A stretch of 64,000 bases of DNA from Burkholderiaceae bacterium (GTDB taxonomy: Bacteria; Pseudomonadota; Gammaproteobacteria; Burkholderiales; Burkholderiaceae_D), in NCBI GenBank assembly GCA_031291325.1, contig JARLJG010000016.1:44499-108498 (forward strand). Reading direction: 5' to 3'. Position numbers and translations under genes: made by a program. Below, in pieces: positions 8,940-19,200 of this stretch (position 1 is its first letter; each line of letters starts with the position of its first letter). The notes under the pieces are model-generated. The model had not been told where the DNA came from, ran no database searches, and saw only the letters and a list, made by a program, of their open reading frames with translations.

Positions 8940-10232
8940 TCAACGATTTCGGGCCGACATCACGCCGGCGACGGTCAAGAACGATCCGAAAACCACAATT
9001 CTATCATCCTCCCTCGCTCGGCTCATCGCATTTGCGTAAGCATCTGCCGGCGACGTGAATTTTTCGATACTTTTCTCTTCGCCCGGCTGCTGATTCGGCG
9101 TCACGCCGGCTCGCAATAATTTTTCTTCGATCTGTTGCGCGCTTGCCGCACGCGGCAGCGGCAAATCGGTCACGCACCAATGGTCGACGATGCCTTTCAA
9201 CTGCGCAATCACGCCGTCGATATCCTTATCCAGCATAGAACCAAACACTGCAAAAGTGAATCGATGAAATCCCATATTGCCGAGATTTTGCGCCAGCGCT
9301 GCCGCCGCATGCGGATTATGCGCGACATCGAGCACCACCGTCGGTCGCCCCGGCAACACCTGGAAACGCCCCGGCAGATCGACCATCGTCAAGCCGTTGC
9401 GCACTTCCTGCGCGCCGACCGGCAAGCGGTCGCGCAATACTTCGAGCGCCGCCAGCACTGCCGACGCATTCAATAGCTGATTGGCGCCGCGCAGGTTCGG
9501 ATAGCCGAGCGAATTGCGGCGTTGTCCGCGACCGCCGTAATTCCATTGCTGCTTGTCGCCGGAATAGTTGAAATCGCGCCCGAATAGCCACAGGTCGGCG
9601 CCGATCTGTTCTGCATGCTGCACCAGCGATTGCGGCGCCACCGGATCGGCGCAGATCGCAGGTTTGCCGGCACGGAAGATTCCGGCTTTCTCGAAACCGA
9701 TCTTTTCGCGCGTGTCGCCGAGGTAATCGACGTGGTCGATATCGACGCTGGTGACAATCGCAACGTCGCCGTCGAACACGTTGACGGCATCGAGCCGTCC
9801 ACCCAGGCCGACTTCGAGGATCACCGCATCCAGATCCTGCTGCGCAAACAAATGCACGATGGCCAACGTGGTGAATTCAAAATAGGTGAGCGAAATATCG
9901 CCGCGCGCCGCTTCGACCGCCTCGAAACTGGCGATCAAGGCCGCATCGGACGCGCATTCGCCGCGCAGCCGCGCGCGCTCGTTGAAATGCAGGAAATGCG
10001 GCTTGATATACAGGCCGACGCGGTAACCGGCGCGCAACAGGATCGATTCCAGCATCGCGCAGGTGGAACCCTTGCCGTTGGTGCCGCCGACCACGATCAC
10101 CGGACATTTAAAGCGGATGGCTAGCCGCTCCTTGACCTGGGCGACACGCTCCAGGCCGAGGTCGATGGCCTTGAAGTGGCGCGACTCCAGCAAGGCGAGC
10201 CAGTCTGCGAGTGTGGTGGGATTGCTTTGCAT
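8940..10232 (-). CDS. folC: bifunctional folylpolyglutamate synthase/dihydrofolate synthase
   Basis: VIVVGGTNGKGSTCAMLESILLRAGYRVGLYIKPHFLHFNER; Mur ligase-like. Confidence 0.95.
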   Translation of the reverse strand: MQSNPTTLADWLALLESRHFKAIDLGLERVAQVKERLAIRFKCPVIVVGGTNGKGSTCAMLESILLRAGYRVGLYIKPHFLHFNERARLRGECASDAALIASFEAVEAARGDISLTYFEFTTLAIVHLFAQQDLDAVILEVGLGGRLDAVNVFDGDVAIVTSVDIDHVDYLGDTREKIGFEKAGIFRAGKPAICADPVAPQSLVQHAEQIGADLWLFGRDFNYSGDKQQWNYGGRGQRRNSLGYPNLRGANQLLNASAVLAALEVLRDRLPVGAQEVRNGLTMVDLPGRFQVLPGRPTVVLDVAHNPHAAAALAQNLGNMGFHRFTFAVFGSMLDKDIDGVIAQLKGIVDHWCVTDLPLPRAASAQQIEEKLLRAGVTPNQQPGEEKSIEKFTSPADAYANAMSRAREDDRIVVFGSFLTVAGVMSARNR

Positions 10233-10250
10233 CTTATGTTACGCGCCGTG

Positions 10251-10317
10251 CTCCCCTCTCCCGCAGGCGGGAGAGGGGTGGGGCGGGCCGCGTAGGCTGA
10301 GGGCCGTTGATCGAAGA
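10251..10317 (+). repeat. REP-like palindromic repeat, copy 1 of an inverted pair
   Basis: ctcccctctcccgcaggcgggagaggggtggggcgggccgcgtaggctgagggccgttgatcgaaga. Confidence 0.85.
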
Positions 10318-10450
10318 GAAGCCGTCAACATCCGATAAATCATTTCCATTAATGCCTCGTTATTCCAAAAACGCAATGCGGCGATACCATGTGCATGCCA
10401 CTATTCGCTATAGCTGCTATCCGGGAAGTGCTCCACAATTATTCTTCCTT

Positions 10451-10518
10451 TCTTCGATCAATCGCCCTCAGCCTACGCGGCCCGCCCCACCCCTCTCCCG
10501 CCTGCGGGAGAGGGGAGC
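10451..10518 (-). repeat. REP-like palindromic repeat, copy 2 (inverted)
   Basis: tcttcgatcaatcgccctcagcctacgcggcccgccccacccctctcccgcctgcgggagaggggag is near-identical to the reverse complement of 10251-10317. Confidence 0.85.
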
Positions 10519-10571
10519 AAAGTGCATCGCGTGAGTAAGCATCCCAAAGCACATATGGCGATGATTTGAAA

Positions 10572-10599
10572 ATTAAAAAGCCCGGATGGTCCGGGCTTT
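10572..10599 (-). terminator. intrinsic terminator downstream of accD
   Basis: AAGCCCGGA-TGG-TCCGGGCTT stem; minus strand continues with TTTAATTTT. Confidence 0.85.
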
Positions 10600-10618
10600 G
10601 CGTAAATGGTGCAGGAGT

Positions 10619-11491
10619 TCAGGCCAACACGTCCGCCGGCTGATTCTGCAGCAAAGCCAGCAAATGCGCGATTTCTTCACGCATTTTGCGACGGTCGACG
10701 ATCATGTCGATTGCGCCCTTCTGGATCAGGAATTCGGCCCGCTGGAAGCCTTCCGGCAATTTTTCGCGCACGGTGCTTTCGATCACGCGCGGGCCGGCAA
10801 AGCCGATCAAGGCTTTCGGTTCGGCCATCACGATGTCGCCCAGGAAGGCGAACGAAGCCGACACCCCGCCCATGGTCGGATCGGTCAATACCGAAATAAA
10901 CGGCAATTTCTTTTCCGCAAGCTTGGTCAAGATAGCCGTGGTTTTCGCCATTTGCATCAATGACAACAAGCCTTCTTGCATACGAGCACCGCCGGTTGCT
11001 GTAATACAAATAAGCGGCACTTTTTGTTCCAGCGCGACTTGCGCAGCGCGCACAAAGCGTTCGCCGACCACCGAACCCATCGATCCGCCCATGAATTCAA
11101 ACTCGAAGCAGGCGACCACGACCGGCAAGCTCATGATGGAGCCGCCCAGCACGATCAACGCATCGGTCTCGCCGGTGGCGTCCATCGCCGCTTTCAAGCG
11201 GTCCGGGTATTTTTTGCTGTCCTTGAATTTGAGCGTGTCGACCGGCAATGCCTCTTGTCCGATTTCATAGCGACCGCCGGCATCCAGCAGCGCATCCAGG
11301 CGATCGCGGGCGCGGATGCGCATGTGGTGATCGCATTTGGGGCAGACATGGATATTCGATTCGAGATCGGTGCGGTACAACACTGCTTCGCAAGACGGGC
11401 ACTTGACCCACAATCCCTCGGGAATCGACTTGCGGGTCGCGGCTTCTGACCGCTGAATACGGGGGGGCAATAGTTTTTCCAGCCAACTCAT
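10619..11491 (-). CDS. accD: acetyl-CoA carboxylase carboxyltransferase subunit beta
   Basis: Zn-ribbon [55 protein letters not shown]. Confidence 0.97.
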   Translation of the reverse strand: MSWLEKLLPPRIQRSEAATRKSIPEGLWVKCPSCEAVLYRTDLESNIHVCPKCDHHMRIRARDRLDALLDAGGRYEIGQEALPVDTLKFKDSKKYPDRLKAAMDATGETDALIVLGGSIMSLPVVVACFEFEFMGGSMGSVVGERFVRAAQVALEQKVPLICITATGGARMQEGLLSLMQMAKTTAILTKLAEKKLPFISVLTDPTMGGVSASFAFLGDIVMAEPKALIGFAGPRVIESTVREKLPEGFQRAEFLIQKGAIDMIVDRRKMREEIAHLLALLQNQPADVLA

Positions 11492-11576
11492 GGAAACCTC
11501 TTTTCAAATTTGACCTGCCGCATTGTACAGCCGCTTGGCGAATGCGCCAAGTTTTGGCAGATTAACAATACACAGA

Positions 11577-11801
11577 TCAATGACCGCCGGTTTGGCTATC
11601 AAGTCGATCCAATATGTCCAACGCCGTCTGTACGTCACCTTGAATCGCCAATGCGCGGAACCGATTTTCCGTATCCCACGCTGCCAGTGCCTGCGCGCTC
11701 ATTTCTTCCATCAGCTTATTAACGCTTAAGCCACGGCTCCGAGCAAGCGTTTTCAAGCGCAAAGCGGTGCTTTCCGGCAAACGGATTGTGAGTGTGGTCA
11801 T
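11577..11801 (-). CDS. ribbon-helix-helix antitoxin-like protein (no partner toxin seen)
   Basis: MTTLTIRLPESTALRLKTLARSRGLSVNKLMEEMSAQAL, RHH/Arc-like; start placed at internal ATG 11801. Confidence 0.75.
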   Translation of the reverse strand: MTTLTIRLPESTALRLKTLARSRGLSVNKLMEEMSAQALAAWDTENRFRALAIQGDVQTALDILDRLDSQTGGH

Positions 11802-11860
11802 CGCATTTTCTCCAAATTGCAGGGCCAACGCATCAAATTCAGCGCATAATCAGGCACTTA

Positions 11861-11978
11861 CGCCCCTTCCCCCTTGCAGGGGGAAGGTTGGGATGGGGGT
11901 AGAGTGTCCAAATTACCGCATCACGTATCTCGACCGCCCTACCCCTCCCTACGCGGGCCGCCCTAACCCTCCCCCTTT
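11861..11978. repeat. REP-like palindrome pair
   Basis: cgccccttcccccttgcagggggaaggttgggatgggggtag and cgaccgccctacccctccctacgcgggccgccctaaccctccccct. Confidence 0.6.
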
Positions 11979-12044
11979 GTATGGACCCTGCTCCAAATCG
12001 GCTTTTTTGTCACTCAACACGAAAATTATGCTAATCTAACCAAT

Positions 12045-12248
12045 ATGTCTACCGCCCTCTCTCCCATCGTTTCGGAATTCGACACAGCCGAACAAGCCGA
12101 ATCATATGACCGTTGGCTTCGCGCCAAGGTGCAAAGATCGCTGGAAGATCCGCGCCCAAGCATCCCTCACGACCAAGTGATGGCGAAGGTTCAAGCCATT
12201 ATCGACGCCAAGCGCAAAGAGAATGCTGCTCGTTCAGTGGCTGCGTGA
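12045..12248 (+). CDS. type II antitoxin (RelB/stability-determinant-like)
   Basis: 67 aa; FDTAEQAESYDRWLRAKVQRSLEDPRPSIPHDQVMAKVQAIIDAKR; overlaps the downstream RelE/ParE-like gene. Confidence 0.82.
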   Translation: MSTALSPIVSEFDTAEQAESYDRWLRAKVQRSLEDPRPSIPHDQVMAKVQAIIDAKRKENAARSVAA

Positions 12249-12498
12249 GGCTGAAGACGATCTTGTCGAAATCGTTTCTTTCATCGCCGACCGCGACGAA
12301 ATCGCGGCACAGCGCCTGAAAGATGCCATCGAGTTCGCTGCGTCAAGAGTTCCCGAACATCCTTACCTGTATCGCCTCGGCGTAGTTCCAGGCACACGCG
12401 AAATCGTTGTTCACCCCAATTACATCGTTGTATATCGCATCGCGTCGACGTGCGTTGAAATTGTCAACGTGGTGCATGCTCGACAAGAGTATCCCTGA
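12223..12498 (+). CDS. type II toxin, RelE/ParE family
   Basis: WLREAEDDLVEIVSFIADRDEIAAQRLKDAIEFAASRVPEHPYLYRLGVVPGTREIVVHPNYIVVYRIASTCVEIVNVVHARQEYP. Confidence 0.9.
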   Translation: MLLVQWLREAEDDLVEIVSFIADRDEIAAQRLKDAIEFAASRVPEHPYLYRLGVVPGTREIVVHPNYIVVYRIASTCVEIVNVVHARQEYP

Positions 12499-12519
12499 CG
12501 CCCTGTCTCCATAGCAATA

Positions 12520-12554
12520 AGCAGGGCGAAAAAGGGTATTTCCGCCCTGCTTGC
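12520..12554. terminator. hairpin in convergent intergenic region (possible bidirectional terminator)
   Basis: AAGCAGGGCG-14 nt-CGCCCTGCTT perfect 10-bp stem between the toxin gene (+) and trpA (-); no long T-run. Confidence 0.5.
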
Positions 12555-12581
12555 AGAAGATCAAGTCATTACTTGGTGGGC

Positions 12582-13379
12582 TTACTCGTCCAGCGCCTTG
12601 CGTATCCCGCCCAAAAACGTCCGCACCGCATCGACCGCCTTCTCGCGCGGCGAATTTTCCAGTTCCTGGATGATGCGGCTGCCGATGACGACTGCATCCG
12701 ATACCGTCGCCACCGCCTTGGCCGTGGCGGCGTCGCGGATGCCGAAGCCGACGCCGATTGGCAGTTTTACATGCTTGCGGATCGCTGCCAGGCGTTGCGC
12801 GACTTCCGTGGTGTCGATATTGGCAGCGCCGGTCACGCCCTTCAACGACACGTAATAGCTGAAGCCGCTGCCGACCTTGGCGACTTGCTCGATGCGCTCT
12901 TCGGTCGAGGTCGGCGATAGCAGGAAGATCAAGTCCAGCCCGTTGGCGCGCATGCTTTGCGCGAATTCTTCGCATTCCTCGGGTGGATAATCGACCACGA
13001 TGGTGCCGTCCACGCCCGCTTCTTTCGCGGCGTCGATATAGGCTTGCTGGCCGATGCGTTCGATCGGGTTGGCATAGCCCATCAGCACGATGGGCGTGCG
13101 GTCATTGGTCTTGCGAAATTCCGCGACAATGCCGAACACATCGCGGATGCCGATGCCGAATTTCAACGCCCGTTCGCAGGCGCGCTGGATCACCGGGCCT
13201 TCGGCCATCGGGTCGGAGAAAGGCACGCCGAGTTCGATCACGTCCGCGCCGCCTTCGACCAATGCATGCAGCAAGGGCAGCGTCAGTTCGGGCGCAGGGT
13301 CGCCGGCGGTGATGAAGGGAATCAGCGCCTTGCGCTTTTGTGCCGCCAGGGCGGCGAATGTGGCTTGGATTCTGGACAT
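12582..13379 (-). CDS. trpA: tryptophan synthase subunit alpha
   Basis: [49 protein letters not shown]. Confidence 0.97.
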   Translation of the reverse strand: MSRIQATFAALAAQKRKALIPFITAGDPAPELTLPLLHALVEGGADVIELGVPFSDPMAEGPVIQRACERALKFGIGIRDVFGIVAEFRKTNDRTPIVLMGYANPIERIGQQAYIDAAKEAGVDGTIVVDYPPEECEEFAQSMRANGLDLIFLLSPTSTEERIEQVAKVGSGFSYYVSLKGVTGAANIDTTEVAQRLAAIRKHVKLPIGVGFGIRDAATAKAVATVSDAVVIGSRIIQELENSPREKAVDAVRTFLGGIRKALDE

Positions 13380-13382
13380 GAT

Positions 13383-14645
13383 TTATACCGCCTTCTTCGC
13401 GCGTTCGGCCACTGTATGCATATCCTTGTCGCCGCGTCCGGACAAATTGACCAGGATGATCTTGTCCTTGGGCAGCGTCGCTGCGAACTTGGCCGCATAG
13501 GCCAGCGCATGGCTCGATTCCAGCGCCGGAATGATGCCTTCGATGCGGCAGCACTGATGGAATGCCGCTACCGCCTCGTCGTCGGTAATCGACACGTATT
13601 GCGCGCGCCCGCTATCTTTGAGCCACGCATGCTCGGGGCCGACGCCAGGGTAATCGAGGCCAGCCGACACCGAATGGGTTTCGATGATCTGGCCGTTGGC
13701 ATCTTGCAGCAGATAGGTGCGATTGCCATGCAGCACGCCGGGCGAACCAGCCAGCAGCGAAGCCGAATGACGCCCGGTTTCAAGGCCGTCGCCGGCTGCT
13801 TCGACGCCGATCAATTGCACATCCGGGTAGTCGATATACGGGTAAAAAATCCCCATCGCATTCGAGCCGCCGCCGATGCAGGCAATCACGTAATCCGGTT
13901 GGCGTCCGGCCAATTCCGGCATTTGTTCTATGCATTCGGCGCCGATCACCGACTGGAAGTCGCGCACCATCATCGGATACGGATGCGGGCCGGCAACCGT
14001 GCCGATGATGTAGAAGGTGTTTTCGACGTTGGTGACCCAGTCGCGCATCGCTTCGTTCAACGCATCCTTCAAGGTCTTGGAGCCGGATTCGACGGGGACG
14101 ACTTTCGCGCCCAGCAATTCCATCCGGTACACGTTCTGCACCTGGCGCTTGACATCTTCGCTGCCCATGTAGACCACGCATTCCATGCCGAAGCGGGCGC
14201 AGATGGTGGCGGTGGCGACGCCATGCTGGCCGGCGCCGGTTTCGGCGATCACGCGCTTCTTGCCCATGCGCTTGGCGAGCAGTGCTTGCCCGATCACGTT
14301 ATTGATCTTGTGTGCGCCGGTGTGGTTCAAGTCTTCGCGCTTGAAGTAAATCTGCGCGCCGCCGGCGATCTCGGACCAGCGCTTGGCGTGGTAGATCGGG
14401 CTGGGGCGACCGACGAAGTGTTTAAGTTCGCTGTGGAATTCGGCCAGGAATTCCGGGTCTTTGCTGTAATGCGCGTACGCGGCCTTGAGTTCGCTCAACG
14501 CATGGGTCAGCGTCTCGGAAACGAAGCTGCCGCCATACGGGCCGAAGTGGCCGCGTGCGTCGGGCAGGTTGTAATGGGCAGCTTGAATCACTGCCGCCGT
14601 GTGCAAATCAGTGCGCAGGTTGTCGCGCGGATTGATGATGGTCAT
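13383..14645 (-). CDS. trpB: tryptophan synthase subunit beta
   Basis: [47 protein letters not shown]. Confidence 0.98.
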   Translation of the reverse strand: MTIINPRDNLRTDLHTAAVIQAAHYNLPDARGHFGPYGGSFVSETLTHALSELKAAYAHYSKDPEFLAEFHSELKHFVGRPSPIYHAKRWSEIAGGAQIYFKREDLNHTGAHKINNVIGQALLAKRMGKKRVIAETGAGQHGVATATICARFGMECVVYMGSEDVKRQVQNVYRMELLGAKVVPVESGSKTLKDALNEAMRDWVTNVENTFYIIGTVAGPHPYPMMVRDFQSVIGAECIEQMPELAGRQPDYVIACIGGGSNAMGIFYPYIDYPDVQLIGVEAAGDGLETGRHSASLLAGSPGVLHGNRTYLLQDANGQIIETHSVSAGLDYPGVGPEHAWLKDSGRAQYVSITDDEAVAAFHQCCRIEGIIPALESSHALAYAAKFAATLPKDKIILVNLSGRGDKDMHTVAERAKKAV

Positions 14646-14654
14646 AGAGTTCTC

Positions 14655-15320
14655 TCATGGGATGCTTGCATCTGCCGCCTGCACCGCGTCGACAAACGCG
14701 CGGATTTTGGCGACATCCTTGATGCCCTTGCTGTGTTCGACGCCACTGCTGACGTCGACCGCATACGGGCGCACGCGCAACAACGCCTCAGTGACGTTTT
14801 GCGCGTTCAAGCCACCACTTAAAACGACCCGAGGCGCGAGTTCTTCTGGAATGAGAGCCCAATCGAAAACCTTTCCACCACCGCCATAACCATCGACGAA
14901 TGCATCGAGCAGCAAGCCGGCGAACAATGGACTGGCTGCGCGATATTCGTGTTCGTATTCTAGCAAATCTTCCGACCGCAGTCCCGGTTGCACCCGAATC
15001 GCCCGCAAAAATGGCCGATTGACCGCCTTGGCTGCCGCGCAACACTGGTCCAGCGTCTCGTCGCCGTGGAATTGCAGGATCGACACCGGCGCTTGCGCGA
15101 CCACGGCGGCGACCTCCTCCGCACTGGCGTTGACGAACAAGCCGACGCTGCCGATGAACGGCGGCAGCGTGGCAATCAAGCCGGCTGCGGCTTGTGGCGC
15201 TATGTAGCGCGGGCTGGCTGGGTAAAACACGAAGCCGAGCGCATCGGCGCCGGCCGCCAGTGCCGCTTGCACGTCTTCGGGCCGCGTCAGGCCGCAAATT
15301 TTGATGCGGGTTCGGTGCAT
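14655..15320 (-). CDS. trpF: phosphoribosylanthranilate isomerase
   Basis: RIKICGLTRPEDVQAALAAGADALGFVFYPASPRYI; LSGGLNAQNV. Confidence 0.96.
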   Translation of the reverse strand: MHRTRIKICGLTRPEDVQAALAAGADALGFVFYPASPRYIAPQAAAGLIATLPPFIGSVGLFVNASAEEVAAVVAQAPVSILQFHGDETLDQCCAAAKAVNRPFLRAIRVQPGLRSEDLLEYEHEYRAASPLFAGLLLDAFVDGYGGGGKVFDWALIPEELAPRVVLSGGLNAQNVTEALLRVRPYAVDVSSGVEHSKGIKDVAKIRAFVDAVQAADASIP

Positions 15321-15341
15321 AGGCTGGGTCGATTCGCAATT

Positions 15342-16154
15342 TTATGTCAGAAACGGCAACGCCACGTCTTCCTGCGGCAAGCCCCATGCCGGATCATAAT
15401 CGACTTTCGCCAGATACAGACCATCCGGCATGAAAGTGGGCGCCGCCCGTTCGCGCTGGCCGGCGTCGAGGACATCTTTTAGCCACTGCGCATCGCGCGC
15501 GCCGGTGCCGGTGAAAATGAGCGAACCGACGATGTTGCGCACCATGTGGTGCAAGAAAGCGCTGGCGCGCAGCGTGAACACGATCAAGTCGCCGCGCCGC
15601 ACGATGCGCACTTCGTGCATGGTCTTGACCGGCGACTTGGCCTGGCATTGCGACGAGCGGAATGCCGAAAAATCGTGCGTGCCGAGCAAATGATTTGCCG
15701 CAGCCTGCATCTTTTCGATATCGAGTGCACGGAAGACCCAACCGGCACGCCCGACCAGCAGCGGCGAACGCACGGGGTTGTTATACAGCAGGTAATGATA
15801 GGTGCGCGCACGGGCGGAAAACCGCGCATGGAAATCCTGGCCGTCGTTGCCGTCAATGCCGAAGCTGACATCCCAGGCCCAGCGCACCGCAATCGATGGC
15901 GGCAAATAGGCATTCAAGCCGCGCGTCCACGAAAACATGTCGCGCTCCAGTTCGGTATCGAAATGGACGATTTGCTCCAGTCCGTGCACCCCGGCGTCGG
16001 TGCGCCCGGCGCAGGTTGTCAGAATCTCGGTCTGCGCGAATTGCCGCAGCGCTGCCTGCAATTTATCCTGCACCGTGTTGCGCGTCGGTTGCGTCTGCCA
16101 GCCTTGCCAGGGGGAACCGTCGTATTGAACTCCGAGGGCGATGCGTTTCATCAT
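15342..16154 (-). CDS. truA: tRNA pseudouridine(38-40) synthase
   Basis: RIALGVQYDGSPWQGWQTQPTRNTVQDKLQAAL...CAGRTDAGVHGLEQIVHFDT; start at one of two adjacent ATGs. Confidence 0.95.
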   Translation of the reverse strand: MMKRIALGVQYDGSPWQGWQTQPTRNTVQDKLQAALRQFAQTEILTTCAGRTDAGVHGLEQIVHFDTELERDMFSWTRGLNAYLPPSIAVRWAWDVSFGIDGNDGQDFHARFSARARTYHYLLYNNPVRSPLLVGRAGWVFRALDIEKMQAAANHLLGTHDFSAFRSSQCQAKSPVKTMHEVRIVRRGDLIVFTLRASAFLHHMVRNIVGSLIFTGTGARDAQWLKDVLDAGQRERAAPTFMPDGLYLAKVDYDPAWGLPQEDVALPFLT

Positions 16155-16164
16155 AATCAAAAAC

Positions 16165-16190
16165 AAACGGGCGCATGATCGCGCCCGTTT
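16165..16190 (-). terminator. intrinsic terminator between fimV and truA
   Basis: AAACGGGCGC-ATGATC-GCGCCCGTTT; minus strand continues with GTTTTTGATT. Confidence 0.8.
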
Positions 16191-16207
16191 GGATAAAAAC
16201 AAATTGG

Positions 16208-19200
16208 TTAGCCCATTTTTGCGAGCAATACCTTGGCCTTTTCCGCATGCTCGGGAACGCCGCCCTGGATCACTTCTTCCAGCAATTCGCGCGCGCCTTC
16301 CTTGTCGCCGATTTCCTGATAGGCGACCGCCAGATCGAGCTTGGTGGCCATTTCCGCATTATTGGAATACTCGTGATCGACATCGGTGTCCAGCGCGATC
16401 TCTGCTTCCGAATGGATCGGCGGCATCATGTCGGGCAACAGATCGAGCGCGGGCCCGCCATGTGCAGGCGCAACGTTTGTTGCAGGCGCATGATGGCTAT
16501 CGTCCGACAAATCGAAATCCATCGCAGGCACGTGAGCCGCGAGAGTTTCAGGGGCATGAAATTCCGGCGCGTGGATTTCCGGCGCATGAATTTCGGATGC
16601 GTGGATTTCCGGCGCATGGATTTCAGGTGCGTGGATTTCCGGCGTATGAATTTCAGGTGCGTGGATTTCCGGTGCATGAATTTCAGGCGCATGGATTTCA
16701 GGGGCATGAAAATCCATCGAAGCGATCTCGGGCACGTTCAAGTCGAAGCTGTGCTCGGCAGCCTTGGCCTCCGTTGGCGCCGGTTTGTCGGCTTGACCGA
16801 GTTCCAGTGTAATGCCGGACAGATCGAAGTCCAGCGCCTGTGCCGATGCGGGTGCGTGTTCGTGCGCCGCCACTTCGGGCAAGTGCGGCTCAGCCGGAAC
16901 TTTCATTGCCGGCATCAATTGCGTTACTTCGTCAGCGTTGGCGACCGGCTGGTCTGCCTTCTTGCTGTCGGCATCGATAAAGTCGAAATCGATATTGCCG
17001 AAATCCATTTCTGGCTCGGCTGGAGCCGCCGCAGCCGCCGCCACCGGCTTCGGCTCGACGACTTCGGGGATCTCGATCGCTTCGGCGTCCATGCCATCGA
17101 GGTCGAAATCGAGGCTGGTATTGACGTCGAGCGGCAGATCTCCGCCTTGGCTCTTGGGTTGGCTTTCGGAATGGCGCGCAACCGTGTCCGGCTCCAGGCG
17201 ACCCAGGGTCGTGCTGTCGAAATACGGCGCCTCTTCCGACGTATTCTGGCTCTTCATCGATGGCTTGCTATGCGTATCGGAAGCCAGATCGTCGAGGTCC
17301 GGTTCCTGCGGCGGCACGATGGGGCGGGCGATGACCACCGTCTTTTCGTGCGCATCGTTGCCTATTGCATACAGCGGATTCTTGGGGTCGATCGTCAATC
17401 CCAGGCTCGCGGCCTGCTGCCAATCTTCGCCTTCGCCCTTGGTCATGCCATACAATTCGCTGGCCATCACCTCGAACGAGCGCACATCCTTGCGGTTGGC
17501 ATAGATTTCCAGCAGCTTGACGCGCACGGCGTTGCGATCCGGTTGCGTGCGCAGCGCTTCCTTGAGGATTTCTTCGGCCTGCGCATCGCGGCCATAGGCG
17601 ATGTAGACGTCGGCTTCGGCCACCGGGTCGACTTCGTTGCTGTCGAGTTGGCTGGCCGACGGCGCAAAATTCGAATTGAAGACGCTGTTATTGGTATCGA
17701 CGCTCTGTCCGCCGGTCGAGCCGAACAGCGAGTTCGCCTTCAGGCTGGAATCGGTGATGATGCTGTCGCCAAACGACTTTTCCTTGCGCTTGCGGTAGCC
17801 GCTATAAATCCCGAACGCGCCACCGCTCAGCAACAATACCGTGAGGCTGCCCCAGACCAGCGGATTGCCGAGCACGCCCAGCACATCGTCGAGCAGGCTG
17901 GTTTCAGGCGGCGGAATCGGTCTTGGTTTCGGCTTGCGCGGCCCGGCCGGCGGAGTCGCTGCCACCACCGGCGTTGCAGGCTTGACCTCCGGCTTCACCT
18001 CGGGCTTGGCGACTTCGGCAGCAGGAACAGGGGCCGGCGCGGACGCAGCCGGGGTCGCTGCTGCAGCGACGGGCGCTGGCGCAGGCGTCGCGGCGGGTTT
18101 GACGGCTGGCTTGGCTGCATCGGCTTTTTGCTGATCCGCCAGGCTCTTGTTCTTGACTTCCAGCAGCTTTTGCAAATCGTTGACATTCTTTTCCAACTGC
18201 TTGACGCGCTCATTGGCTTCGGCAATGGCTTTTTCCTTGGCGATCTTGTCTTCCTCGCCCGGTGCAATCTTGCTGCCTTTCTCGCCCGGCACGCCAGCCT
18301 TCGACAATTTCAATTTGTCTTTGGCCTCAGTGGCGGCAGTCGCCTTTTCTTCAACCTTGGCAGTAATCTTCCCGGATGCGCTTTGGCGCGGCTCGGTCGA
18401 CTTTTGCGCTTCGGTGTTGACTACCTGTCCGGCCAGTTTGTTGCGGTAACTATTGAAATCGGAAGTCTGCGCGACGATCACGCCATGCGCTTCGCCATTG
18501 CCGATTGCCCCTGCAGTGCCGGCGTCCGGCACGCTCAACACCTGGCCGGCGCGCAGCCGATTCATGTTGTTGCCGATAAACGCGGCTTGATTGGCGCGAA
18601 ACAGCGCGACCAGCATTTGATCGAGCGAAACGCCGTCCGGCTTGATCCGTCCGGCAATCTTCGACAAGGTATCGCCGCTCTTGACTTTATAGTCGCCTTG
18701 TTGCGCTGCGTTTTGCGCTGGCGCTGGCTGCGGCGTCGCCGCTGGCCTGATCGGCCTTTCCTGCGGCGCGCGCGGTATGCGTGCCGTTTGCGCAGGCCGC
18801 TCGAACGCCGGCGGCTCCTCGGTTTGCGTGCGCGTCGGCGCCGGACTTTGGCTCGCCGTGCTTTGGCTCGCCGTGCTTTGGCTACTGCGCAACGGCGCCA
18901 GCGGGCGCGGGCTGCCGCTCACTTCCGGCGCTTGATTATTTTGCAGATCGGGCGTCGGATCGAGCAGGAAAGTATATTCCCGCACCAGATGGCTGCTGCT
19001 GTTGCCGCCCACTTCCAGCAACAAGTCGACGAACGGATCACTGATGGGCGTCACCGAAGTGATGCTGATGACTTGCCGATTGCCGCCGCGCTGCTCGACT
19101 GCGAAATGCAGGGACCGCAGCGCCGGGTTGAAGTCGATATTCGCTTTCCGAAATGCGTCGAGCGACGCCAGCTTTGGATTCAGCAGGCCGCTTTCGTCGG

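Noticed and set aside
12957-14822. 621-aa plus-strand ORF
   Set aside because: Antisense shadow of trpA/trpB; no recognisable motif.
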